A DNA stretch of 26,968 bases. It comes from RGIG1959 sp964564305. Lineage in GTDB: Bacteria > Bacillota > Clostridia > Oscillospirales > Acutalibacteraceae. Location of the stretch: the NCBI GenBank assembly GCA_964564305.1, contig CAZMAM010000021.1, forward strand, positions 1-26,968, written 5' to 3'. The notes below the pieces were generated by a model that saw only the letters and a list, made by a program, of their open reading frames with translations, was not told where the DNA came from and ran no database searches. The translations under genes were made by a program, and so were the position numbers. Of this stretch, positions 15,744 through 25,916 are shown piece after piece; the first letter of the stretch is position 1, and the number at the start of each line of letters is the position of its first letter.

Positions 15744-17298
15744 CCGGTACGATACGACATATAATCCGGATGTGCTCTCCTGCATTGCCAATCTTTCCAG
15801 CGATGAGGTGTTCACCCCGCCGGAGGTGGCCAACGCCATGCTCGATCTGCTGCCGCAGGAACTGTTCAGCGATCCGGACGCCACATTTTTGGACCCGGCG
15901 TGCAAAAGCGGCGTGTTTTTGCGGGAGATTGCCAAGCGCTTAATCATAGGGCTGGAGCCGAAGATACCGGATTTGCCAGAGCGGCTCCACCATATTTTCC
16001 ATAAGCAGCTTTACGGGATTGCCATCACGGAACTCACCGCGCATCTTTCCCGGCGCAGCCTTTACTGTTCCAAAACGGCGAACGGGAATTATTCCGTCTC
16101 GCGCTTTGACACGGTAGACGGCAACATACGGTTCAAGCGCGCCCGGCACCGGTGGAAAGAGGAAAAGGACGGGGAAAAAGGGAGATGCGTTTTCTGCGGC
16201 GCGTCTCCGGGCCAATACGACCGCGACGAGAGTTTGGAAACCCACGCCTATGAATGGATACACACCACGAAACCGGAGGATATTTTTCATATGAAGTTTG
16301 ATGTGATTATTTCAAATCCGCCGTATCAGTTGAGCGTTAATGAAGCGGGAAAAGGTTTAGGTGCAATTCCGCTATATCAAAAATTTGTTGAACAAGCAAA
16401 AAAAATGAATCCAAGATTCATCACTATGATAATTCCTTCAAGGTGGTTTACGGGGGGGGTTGGATTAGATGAGTTTAGAAGAAAAATGCTGACTGATAGG
16501 AGAATTAAGAATTTAGTAGATTTTACTGATTCAAATGATTGTTTTCCCGGAGTAGATATCAATGGAGGGGTATGTTATTTTCTTTGGCAAAAAGACTACG
16601 ATGGATTATGTGATTTTATTAATATAACACAGCATAAAGTAAGTAGAGTGCAGAGAAATCTAAATGAATTTGATTTTTTTATACGAATGAATGAATCGCT
16701 TTCTATTGTTCATAAGGTGGTACAACGAAAGGAGAGAACTTTAGCTGAAGCTGGTGGGTGTAGTTCTCAAACGCCTTATGGATTTCTATCAACATTTCAA
16801 GGAAATCCTAAGAAACAAAGTGAAACAGATTGCGAGTTATTAACAAGTAAAGGTTGGTCTTATGTTGCAAGAAGCCAAGTTAAGAAATATAGTGAAAGCA
16901 TTGATATGTATAAACCTATGTTTTCAAAACTGACTTGTGAACACGCAGGGAATCCGGATAACAACGGAAAATATCGAGTGTTTAGTCGCATGGAAATTTT
17001 AAAACCGGGTCAAATTTGTTCTCAATCTTATTTGGTTGCGTGTCCCAGCTTTGACGAAACAGAGGCAAAAAATACTTTTTTTTATTTACAAACAAAGTTT
17101 GTGAGATTTTTGATTTTACAAACACTTACAGGTATGAATATCTCTATAAATAATTTTCGCCTAATTCCTTGGCAAGATTTTTCCAAGCCATGGACAGACG
17201 AGGAACTTTACGCCAAATACGGTTTAACGGACGATGAGATTGCTTTTATCGAATCCATGATCAAACCGATGGATTTGGGAGGCGGTTCCGATGCCTGA
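15733..17298 (+). CDS. Eco57I-like N6-adenine DNA methyltransferase
   Basis: A 521-residue methyltransferase with motif I FLDPACKSGVF (residues 52-62) and catalytic motif IV NPPY (195-198) in FDVIISNPPYQLS, as expected for N6-adenine enzymes. A CxxC pair (CVFCG, near residue 153) may bind metal. The C-terminal third should carry target recognition; its end, WTDEELYAKYGLTDDEIAFIESMI, is a conserved-looking helical tail. From about 16310 to 17180 the DNA turns strongly AT-rich (15 GC of 60 in 16621-16680, against 36 of 60 in 15121-15180), then returns to normal. This suggests replacement of the specificity region. AGGAGG precedes the ATG. It is coupled to the genes on both sides (overlaps of 11 and 8 bases). 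Confidence 0.9.
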   Translation: MENNRYDTTYNPDVLSCIANLSSDEVFTPPEVANAMLDLLPQELFSDPDATFLDPACKSGVFLREIAKRLIIGLEPKIPDLPERLHHIFHKQLYGIAITELTAHLSRRSLYCSKTANGNYSVSRFDTVDGNIRFKRARHRWKEEKDGEKGRCVFCGASPGQYDRDESLETHAYEWIHTTKPEDIFHMKFDVIISNPPYQLSVNEAGKGLGAIPLYQKFVEQAKKMNPRFITMIIPSRWFTGGVGLDEFRRKMLTDRRIKNLVDFTDSNDCFPGVDINGGVCYFLWQKDYDGLCDFINITQHKVSRVQRNLNEFDFFIRMNESLSIVHKVVQRKERTLAEAGGCSSQTPYGFLSTFQGNPKKQSETDCELLTSKGWSYVARSQVKKYSESIDMYKPMFSKLTCEHAGNPDNNGKYRVFSRMEILKPGQICSQSYLVACPSFDETEAKNTFFYLQTKFVRFLILQTLTGMNISINNFRLIPWQDFSKPWTDEELYAKYGLTDDEIAFIESMIKPMDLGGGSDA

Positions 17299-20290
17299 GC
17301 AGGATTTCTTCCCTCAGCGCCCGGAAGGAAGCCCCAGGATTTACGCCTATGAGCATATCGGGGTGGCGTCACAGGAGGGATATATCAAAGTCGGCTATAC
17401 CGTGCGGAATGTGGAGGATCGCGTTGACAAGATAGAGCATACCGGCGGCGTGCCGTACCGGATACTGGGCTCCTGGAACGCCATGCGCAATGACGGCACC
17501 GTTTTTCTGGATTACGACGTCCACGAGGTGCTGGAGAAAAAGGGCTTTCCGAGGCTCAACGCGGGTGACGGCCGCAGCGAATGGTTCCGGTGTTCTATCC
17601 GCGATGTTCAGGCCGCCGTGGTCGCCGTGCAAAGCGGAACCGAAAACGCGGAAAACCGCACCCAAACTTTTTCCATGCGGCCGGAGCAGGAAGCCGCCGT
17701 GGAAAAGACCATGCGCTACTTCGCTTCCGCTTATGAGGAAAACAGCGGGCGGACGCCGAAGTTTCTGTGGAACGCCAAGATGCGCTTTGGCAAAACGTTC
17801 GCGTCTTACGAACTGGCGAAGCGCATGGGGCTGAAAAAGATTCTCATCCTCACTTTCAAGCCCGCCGTGCAGACGGCGTGGCGGGAAGACCTCTTAACTC
17901 ATGTGGATTTCGAGGGCTGGCAGTTTATCGCCCGCCCCGCCGCGCCGGGCGGAATGACGACAGATGAGCAGTTTAGAAGAGCGGACAAGTCAAAGCCAAT
18001 AGTCTGCTTCGGTTCCTTTCAGGATTTTCTTGGTGTAAACAGAGAGACCGGCGGCATCAAGGCCAACAACGAATGGGTGCATGCCACCAACTGGGATTTG
18101 GTGATTTTTGATGAATATCACTTCGGCGCGTGGAAAGACAGCGCAAAAAAGCTGTTTGAACCGGATGAAGATACCTACGAGGAAGATCTTACGAAGTACG
18201 ACGCCGGCAACGCCCTCGACGAGACATGGCTCCCGATTACGGCAACCTATTATCTCTATCTGTCCGGAACGCCTTTTAAAGCGCTGAACTCCGGAGAGTT
18301 TATCGAGGAGCAGATTTACAACTGGACTTATACGGACGAGCAGCGGGCCAAGACGGAGTGGCCGAATCTTTCGGCGTTTCCGGATTACCGGGCAAAGCCG
18401 GGGGATTTCAATCCCTACGCGGCGCTTCCCCGCATGGTGATGATGACTTATCAAATTCCCCGGAGCATTCAGCGGATTGCCAAGCAGGGGGAGTTTGACG
18501 AATTTGACCTGAATGTCTTTTTTGCGGCGGAGGGAACCGGCAAAGACGCCCGTTTCAAATATGAGGATTATGTGCAAAAGTGGCTGGATTTGATTCGCGG
18601 GTCGTATTTGGAGACTTCTGTCGATGAGTTAAAATTAGGCGCGCAGAAGCCGCCCATGCCGTACGCCGACACAAGGCTGTTAAATGTTCTCTCCCACACG
18701 CTGTGGTTCCTGCCGAATATCGCCGCCTGCGACGCGATGGAAAACCTGCTCGCTCAAGAGCAGAATTCCTTTTATCACGATTACAAGATTAACAACTGTT
18801 CCGGCACAAAGGCCGGTATCGGCGCGGCTGTGCTGAAACCCGTGCGGCAGTCCATGGGCGACCCGCTGGAAAGCAAGACCATCACGCTCTCCTGCGGCAA
18901 ACTGGTCACCGGCGTGACCGTAAAGCCGTGGACGGGTATCTTCATGCTCCGCAACATGCAAAGCCCGGAAACGTATTTTCAGGCGGCTTTCCGCGTGCAA
19001 AGCCCGTGGGAAATCGTGAGGGACGACGGAGAACGGGAAATTGTCAAAAAAGAGTGCTATGTGTTTGACTTTGCCCTTGACCGGGCATTGCGCCAGATTT
19101 CCGATTACAGCTGCCGGCTGAATATTTCCGAAAGGAATCCGGAAAAGAAGGTCGGCGATTTCATCCGCTTCCTGCCGGTGCTGGCGTATGACGGCAGCGC
19201 CATGCGTGAGGTCGACGCCGCTGAGATTCTGGATATCGCCATGGCGGGGACGTCCGCCACGCTTTTGGCAAGGCGCTGGGAGAGCACCCTGCTGGTCAAT
19301 GTGGATAACGACACATTGGCGCGTCTGCTTGCCAGCGAGGAGGCCATGGACGCGCTGATGCGCATTGAGGGGTTTCGGAGCCTGAATACCGACATTCAAA
19401 CCATTATCAGCCTATCCAACGAGGTAAAGAAGGCGAAGCGTGAAAGCGGGACCCTGACGCCCAAACAGCAAAAGGAACTGACCAAAGCGGAAAAAGAATA
19501 CAAATCCAGGCGCAAGATGATTCAGGATAGGCTGATAAAGTTCGCCACCCGGATTCCCGTATTCATGTACCTGACCGATTACCGGGAATACAGCTTGCGG
19601 GACATCATCACGCAGCTGGAACCGGAGCTTTTCAAGAAAGTGACCGGCCTTTCCGTAAAGGATTTTGAGCTGCTCGTTTCGCTCAATGTGTTTAACGAAG
19701 CAATGATGAACGACGCGGTTTACAAATTCAAGCGGTACGAGGACGCAAGCCTTGTCTATACCGGCGTGGACAAACATATCGGCGAGGATGTCGGACTGTA
19801 CAGCACGGTTATCTCCCGCGAGGATTATGACGCGATGGCGGGGCAGCTTGCCGATTCCATGCGCGCGGACGAGCCGCGGGAGGATGATCTTCCGCAAACG
19901 CCGGCGTATGCGCCCGACGGCGGCGATTTGGGAGATGAGGAAGCATTTCCGGATGAGGTCGCGGAACCGAGGGAGCCGTCTGGCTCCGAAACGCCGGGCG
20001 CGCAAAGGCCGCCGGTTGCGAAAGCGCAGCCGTTTCGCCGCCAAATCCCGACATACCGGCCTTTCTTTGTGCCTCCGGCGGCAACAGCCGCGCCGGAAAG
20101 GAAACCGGCCGTTCATACAGACACCGAAAAGATTCACGCCGGAACCGTTGTTTCGCACAAGGCGTTTGGCAGGGGAACGGTGAAAGAAATCAATGGCGGA
20201 TATATTACCGTGATATTTCAGAATACGGAGAAAAAATTTCAGTTCCCCGGCGCGTTTGAGCAGGGATTTTTGAAACCGGAGGAAGAATAA
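17291..20290 (+). CDS. GIY-YIG/T5orf172-type nuclease-helicase fusion, restriction subunit candidate
   Basis: A 999-residue protein. Residues 15-100 resemble a T5orf172/GIY-YIG domain: RIYAYEHIG, GYIKVGYTVRNVEDRV, then FLDYDVHEVLEKKGF and GRSEWF. Asp occupies the place I expect for the usual metal-binding Glu. A superfamily 2 helicase follows: motif I MRFGKTF (164-170), DEYH (274-277), SGTPF (325-329), and late motifs LSCGKLVTGVTV and QAAFRVQSPW (about 531-570). A charged helical stretch (about 708-748) and an acidic, proline-rich linker (868-945) lead to a C-terminal Tudor-like domain, VVSHKAFGRGTVKEINGGYITVIF. That domain resembles the end of PcrA/UvrD helicases, where it binds RNA polymerase. 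It overlaps the methyltransferase gene by 8 bases. A role as ATP-dependent restriction endonuclease is inferred from context. Confidence 0.82.
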   Translation: MPEQDFFPQRPEGSPRIYAYEHIGVASQEGYIKVGYTVRNVEDRVDKIEHTGGVPYRILGSWNAMRNDGTVFLDYDVHEVLEKKGFPRLNAGDGRSEWFRCSIRDVQAAVVAVQSGTENAENRTQTFSMRPEQEAAVEKTMRYFASAYEENSGRTPKFLWNAKMRFGKTFASYELAKRMGLKKILILTFKPAVQTAWREDLLTHVDFEGWQFIARPAAPGGMTTDEQFRRADKSKPIVCFGSFQDFLGVNRETGGIKANNEWVHATNWDLVIFDEYHFGAWKDSAKKLFEPDEDTYEEDLTKYDAGNALDETWLPITATYYLYLSGTPFKALNSGEFIEEQIYNWTYTDEQRAKTEWPNLSAFPDYRAKPGDFNPYAALPRMVMMTYQIPRSIQRIAKQGEFDEFDLNVFFAAEGTGKDARFKYEDYVQKWLDLIRGSYLETSVDELKLGAQKPPMPYADTRLLNVLSHTLWFLPNIAACDAMENLLAQEQNSFYHDYKINNCSGTKAGIGAAVLKPVRQSMGDPLESKTITLSCGKLVTGVTVKPWTGIFMLRNMQSPETYFQAAFRVQSPWEIVRDDGEREIVKKECYVFDFALDRALRQISDYSCRLNISERNPEKKVGDFIRFLPVLAYDGSAMREVDAAEILDIAMAGTSATLLARRWESTLLVNVDNDTLARLLASEEAMDALMRIEGFRSLNTDIQTIISLSNEVKKAKRESGTLTPKQQKELTKAEKEYKSRRKMIQDRLIKFATRIPVFMYLTDYREYSLRDIITQLEPELFKKVTGLSVKDFELLVSLNVFNEAMMNDAVYKFKRYEDASLVYTGVDKHIGEDVGLYSTVISREDYDAMAGQLADSMRADEPREDDLPQTPAYAPDGGDLGDEEAFPDEVAEPREPSGSETPGAQRPPVAKAQPFRRQIPTYRPFFVPPAATAAPERKPAVHTDTEKIHAGTVVSHKAFGRGTVKEINGGYITVIFQNTEKKFQFPGAFEQGFLKPEEE

Positions 20291-20326
20291 ATCCGGGCCG
20301 GTACATAAAAAGATCGAAAAAATTTT

Positions 20327-20348
20327 GTGGATTTTTCAAAAAATTCAC
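20327..20348. promoter_or_regulatory. AT-rich inverted repeat upstream of the ppdK promoter
   Basis: GTGGATTTTT and AAAAATTCAC pair over 10 bp (one G-T wobble) around CA. It lies ten bases before the ppdK -35 box. It could be a regulator binding site or a weak end of the preceding transcript; there is no clean T-tail. Confidence 0.35.
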
Positions 20349-20357
20349 AAGTAAGAC

Positions 20358-20386
20358 TTGGAAAGCGCGCCCATATCTGGTATAAT
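20358..20386 (+). promoter_or_regulatory. extended -10 promoter of ppdK
   Basis: TTGGAA (20358-20363) and TATAAT (20381-20386) are 17 bases apart, with TGG directly before the -10 (extended -10). The start near 20393 leaves a leader of about 195 bases without a recognised regulatory class. Confidence 0.8.
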
Positions 20387-20588
20387 CAACCTGATTAACC
20401 GTCGACGTTTGGAAAATCGCGGTGTTTCACGGCATTTTCCGAAAAAACGGCTGTCTTGTTTTGTGGCAAACCGCTTAGGCGCGGCTTTTGCGCGGCCCTG
20501 CCGTCTGCGTATCTTTTTTCTGCTTTTGTGCGGCGGATTAGCGCGTATGCCTTTGAGTGAGGAGAAACATGGCAAGGAGGATGACCCT

Positions 20589-23222
<2,634 letters not shown>

Positions 23223-23346
23223 TATATCTGTACTTCTGCTTCCGGGCAGGTTTTGGCTAAGCCGAGGCGTACAGAGAATCATTCGGTCGGTAGCTGCGGA
23301 AAAACCGCCGGGATAATGTGACCGTCGAAATCTATATCTGACCAGT
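23223..23346 (+). other. ppdK 3' region with nested inverted repeats
   Basis: No gene is visible. TCTGTAC (23228-23234) and GTACAGA (23270-23276) could pair, enclosing two small hairpins, CTGC/GCAG (23237-23250) and GGCTAAGCC (23256-23264). This is a possible folded 3' untranslated region; it matches no RNA family I know. Confidence 0.3.
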
Positions 23347-23385
23347 GCAGGCATATTACCGAAACGTAGTATGCCTGCTGTTTTT
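23347..23385 (+). terminator. intrinsic terminator of ppdK
   Basis: GCAGGCATATTAC (23347-23359) and GTAGTATGCCTGC (23366-23378) form a 13-bp stem with one T-G pair and a 6-base loop, followed by TGTTTTT. Confidence 0.85.
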
Positions 23386-23456
23386 CGAATGACGGACATA
23401 CCCGTCAGTTGAAGGAAAAACCACGAAGCGTCAAAGCTTTACAGCTCTTCTTTCAT

Positions 23457-23624
23457 TCAATTCTCATAGCGTATTTTTTGAGCGTTTGTTTTTTGTACTT
23501 CAGCGAGTGAATCATCCAGCAGGGAATCAATCACGCCGATATACAATATCTTATCTTCATTGTATCATCGTTTATGAAATAGGGCGCGTAGCAGATAGGA
23601 TTCTCCGCATCTGAACAACAATCT
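23457..23624 (-). pseudogene. C-terminal gene relic of unknown family, one frame break
   Basis: On the minus strand two frames join into one protein-like tail if a single base is restored near 23560: AENPICYAPYFINDDT, then NEDKILYIGVIDSLLDDSL and further residues to the stop TGA at 23459-23457. The text is rich in charged and hydrophobic residues in a natural pattern, but I do not recognise the family. Its upstream side is cut off by the MITE-like end at 23625-23640, so only the C-terminal part remains. Confidence 0.45.
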
Positions 23625-23640
23625 TTATGCGGGGTTGCCT
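23625..23640 (+). repeat. single MITE-like terminal repeat
   Basis: TTATGCGGGGTTGCCT; on the minus strand AGGCAACCCCGCATAA, continuing with AGATTGT. The same continuation is seen inside the 2472 copy (ATAAAGATT). No opposite end was found to the left down to the ppdK stop, so it is a solo end. Confidence 0.5.
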
Positions 23641-23660
23641 AAAAAATTTTCGAGAGGGCC

Positions 23661-23689
23661 TTGACATGAAAACATGGAATATGTATAAT
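23661..23689 (+). promoter_or_regulatory. consensus promoter of the DUF6442-XRE-CoiA operon
   Basis: TTGACA (23661-23666) and TATAAT (23684-23689) are separated by exactly 17 bases, with TG before the -10. This is the only full-consensus promoter in the window. The leader is about 28 bases. Confidence 0.9.
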
Positions 23690-23723
23690 GAATTCATCGA
23701 AAACTTGGAATGGAGATTGTTTT

Positions 23724-24041
23724 ATGAAAAACGATGAAATTTTGTCGGCGGCGCAAAAAGAAAAGACGGGTGGCGAATACGAAAACAAGATTTCTATGAA
23801 GAGCAGCCTCTTTGGAACATTAATTTCTATTTTTGTACTGCTCGCGCTTCTCCTGTTGGAGTATTTTATCAAGGACACATTGGATTTCGGCCTGATTGCC
23901 GTGGGTATGACCATGGGCGGTGCGCAGTCGCTGTATGAGGGTGCGAAGGCAAAAAAGAAATATCTCATAGTCATCGGGATTGTATGGTCAATTATCGCCG
24001 TTTTTTCTATTTTTGTTTTTATTTCCGGGCTGGTGGCGTAA
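23724..24041 (+). CDS. DUF6442-like small membrane protein
   Basis: A 105-residue protein starting MKNDEILSAAQKEKTGGEYENK, a charged head like that of DUF6442 proteins of Firmicutes. It is followed by about three hydrophobic segments: SLFGTLISIFVLLALLLLEYFI, GLIAVGMTMGGA and YLIVIGIVWSIIAVFSIFVFI. The function of the family is unknown; it is often found beside a small XRE regulator, as here. GGAG lies 8 bases before the ATG at 23724; an earlier in-frame start at 23688 overlaps the -10 box. The stop shares one base with the next start (TAATG). Confidence 0.75.
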   Translation: MKNDEILSAAQKEKTGGEYENKISMKSSLFGTLISIFVLLALLLLEYFIKDTLDFGLIAVGMTMGGAQSLYEGAKAKKKYLIVIGIVWSIIAVFSIFVFISGLVA

Positions 24042-24256
24042 TGAACAAACATCTGAAATTAAAAAACAGACTGAAGGAATTCAGATTGGCCTCGAGTCTT
24101 ACACAGACACAACTTGCCGAACAAGTGGGTTCGACAAAGAACACCATCAGTTCTATAGAAACCGGACAGTTCTGCCCGACGGCGTACCTCGCCGCATTGC
24201 TATGTGCGGCGCTCGGATGCACTTTTGAGCAGCTCTTCTATTTTGAGGAAGAATGA
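24041..24256 (+). CDS. XRE/Cro-family helix-turn-helix regulator
   Basis: A 71-residue protein that is almost only a DNA-binding domain: LKNRLKEFRLASSLTQTQLAEQVG, then STKNTISSIETGQF as recognition helix, and CAALGCTFEQLFYFEEE at the end. This is the short XRE form typical of Firmicutes. It probably regulates its own operon, but no operator was identified. An in-frame start at 23984 would lie inside the DUF6442 gene. Its start and stop overlap both neighbours (TAATG, ATGA), so all three genes are co-translated. Confidence 0.9.
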   Translation: MNKHLKLKNRLKEFRLASSLTQTQLAEQVGSTKNTISSIETGQFCPTAYLAALLCAALGCTFEQLFYFEEE

Positions 24257-25253
24257 AAATGCTGTTTGCTTTTGATGAAAACGATTGTCGTGTCTATATT
24301 GATGATACACACAGCAACAAGACATATTACTGTCCGTACTGCGGCGTTCCTATGATTACAAAAAGAGGAGATTTTCGCCACCATCATTTCGCACACAGCG
24401 CCCGTCATTACTGCTCCGACACTTGGGCGGACAGTTATGATGTATCACCCTGGCATAACGAATGGCAGATGCGCTTTCCGAAGGAAAATCAAGAGGTCAA
24501 ACTCGCCCTCGGCGAAACAAAACACCGTGCCGATGCTCTGATCGGGAGAACGGTCATAGAATTTCAGCACAGTGTTATGTCTGTGAACGTGTTTAATGAC
24601 AGGAACAATTTTTATTTCAATCTGAATTATAAAGTCATCTGGCTGTTTGATCTCACGGATATCATGGAAAGCGGTCATCTTTCCTATGAGAAGTCTTGTG
24701 AGGGATTATCCTTCCGATGGATCAACCCCAAAAAAGTGTTTAACAGTTATGATGTGAAAACCGGATGCGTGGATCTCTTCTTTCAGATTTCGAGCAGCGA
24801 CACGGGCTGTATTGTTCAAGTGACTGATGTCTCCGAAGCGGGATTTGAATCTTTCTCATCCACTCTGCCAATGAGTAAAAATGACTTTCTGGAGTACACG
24901 GGACTGGTCAATGGCGTTTGTCCTCCCCCGAAAAAGACCGATGAAATCACAAATGAAAGTTATCTCAGATTCAAGGAGCAATACGGTATCCGGCTAAATC
25001 CACAGCAAGAGCGGACGAACAGCAACAAAGAGCTGAAGAAGAAAGACAAAAGATCGCGGAAGAAAAAGCTTATAATGAAGTAAAGAATCGTTTTACGCAG
25101 CAGACGGAGCAAATACGCGATTCAAGCGGTGTGAGGTGGATACGTTGCGAAAAATGCGGTGCAATACGCCCTGAGCAGGAATTCTGGACGTATGGCGATC
25201 TCAATCGTGTGAACCTCGGATTATGTAAAGAATGCAAAAAGAGCGGGGGATAA
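24253..25253 (+). pseudogene. CoiA-like nuclease, frameshifted near the C-terminus
   Basis: The open frame 24253-25083 gives 276 residues with a CoiA-like layout. It has a zinc finger YYCPYCG (C27, C30) with HHHFAH (43-48), WHNEWQ (67-72), and the nuclease core HRADAL (91-96) and VIEFQHS (101-107), which resembles a PD-(D/E)XK site. After LNPQQER the frame becomes a lysine-rich tail and stops. In another frame a coherent continuation runs to TAA at 25251-25253: EQQQRAEEERQKIAEEK, RWIRCEKCG, NLGLCKEC. This second CxxC...CxxC zinc motif is what I expect at the end of such proteins. Restoring one base near 25010-25025 joins the two into about 333 residues. The nuclease core is intact, so partial function is possible. 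Competence proteins of this family process incoming DNA, but here the gene sits with an XRE regulator. Confidence 0.75.
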
Positions 25254-25300
25254 TCCCCAGCTCTCACTCTCCTTATTTTTCCCCGCAGGTCAGGGTCTTT
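25254..25300. other. short region with a weak hairpin
   Basis: GAGC-GGGGA and TCCCC-GCTC around the stop codon of the CoiA-like gene can form a stem (about 25241-25263). No T-tail follows directly, so terminator function is doubtful. Confidence 0.25.
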
Positions 25301-25687
25301 GCCGAAGACAGTCGCATACTCTACAAGATTTCCCCAGAGTGCGGTGCCAAATTCATGAATCCTCTCCGGCATCTTATTTATAAAACGGCGGAAAGCGCGA
25401 AAACAGATGTTCGGAATACCTCGGCGGTGAGTCTGCTGCGCTTTGCCCTCGTTTCTCTGAACTTTTCGGCGAGTTCATCGTAGCGGTCGCAATCCTCTTT
25501 TCGGTTCTGCGCCACACGCGCGTTCTCATCAATCAGAACCTGTACCGCATTTGCCTCTGGGTCTGTTTCGCGTCAAGATCGCGCAGTCGGTTCTCGATGT
25601 CTTTCGCGCCGCCGTACGTTTCCGCTATTTCTTTGCAATACCTAACCGTTCTTCCTTTGTGCACTTCATTGGTAAACTTCCTGAACA
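25300..25687 (-). pseudogene. relic of a large serine recombinase, C-terminal part
   Basis: On the minus strand a disrupted protein can be read in three frames: from MFRKFTNEV (25687) through ENRLRDLDAKQ; then PEANAVQVLIDENARVAQN, DRYDELAEKFRETRAK and RLTAE; then FRRFINKMPERIHEF and GTALWGNLVEYATVFGKD. The charged coiled-coil segment followed by LPERI-EF-ALW-LVEYATV-like text resembles the C-terminal region of transposon-type large serine recombinases. Each frame change corresponds to one missing base (near 25561 and 25421). The normal end after FGKD is missing, and the N-terminal catalytic domain is absent. It marks an old integrative element. The family call is from memory of such sequences and is moderately sure. 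Confidence 0.5.
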
Positions 25688-25690
25688 TTG

Positions 25691-25721
25691 GTCCGGTTTT
25701 TACACCCCTATGTCCGGTTTT
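25691..25721 (+). repeat. two GTCCGGTTTT direct repeats, 21 bp apart
   Basis: GTCCGGTTTT occurs at 25691-25700 and 25712-25721, two helical turns apart, next to the recombinase relic. Such spacing suits a pair of protein-binding sites, for example the subterminal repeats of an insertion sequence end. No matching element was found here. Confidence 0.3.
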
Positions 25722-25916
25722 AGTTTACCACTTCATCAGGTATATGCTTCAAATATAGTTTATCGGATTTTTTCGCTATTCATTTTTGTCTCTTTCGTTT
25801 CATGTGGCGTATCGCTTGATGTGAGACCAAGGAGGGGGAGATATAGAAAAAGGGAATTCCGGTTTATCAGAATTAAATGATACTCCCAAAAACCCTCACG
25901 AAAGGACTCAATCGCC
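25722..25916. other. gene-free AT-rich stretch
   Basis: No supported gene. The open frames on either strand show no family features. A GGAGGGGG run at 25831-25838 is not followed by a credible start. Confidence 0.3.

Noticed and set aside
20358..20588. Extended N-terminus of pyruvate, phosphate dikinase
   Set aside because: The extension would start in the promoter itself; family proteins begin at the KYVYAF segment, and AAGGAGG stands before 20589.
25551..25880. A 109-codon plus-strand frame
   Set aside because: It is antisense to the recombinase relic and has no ribosome site or family features.
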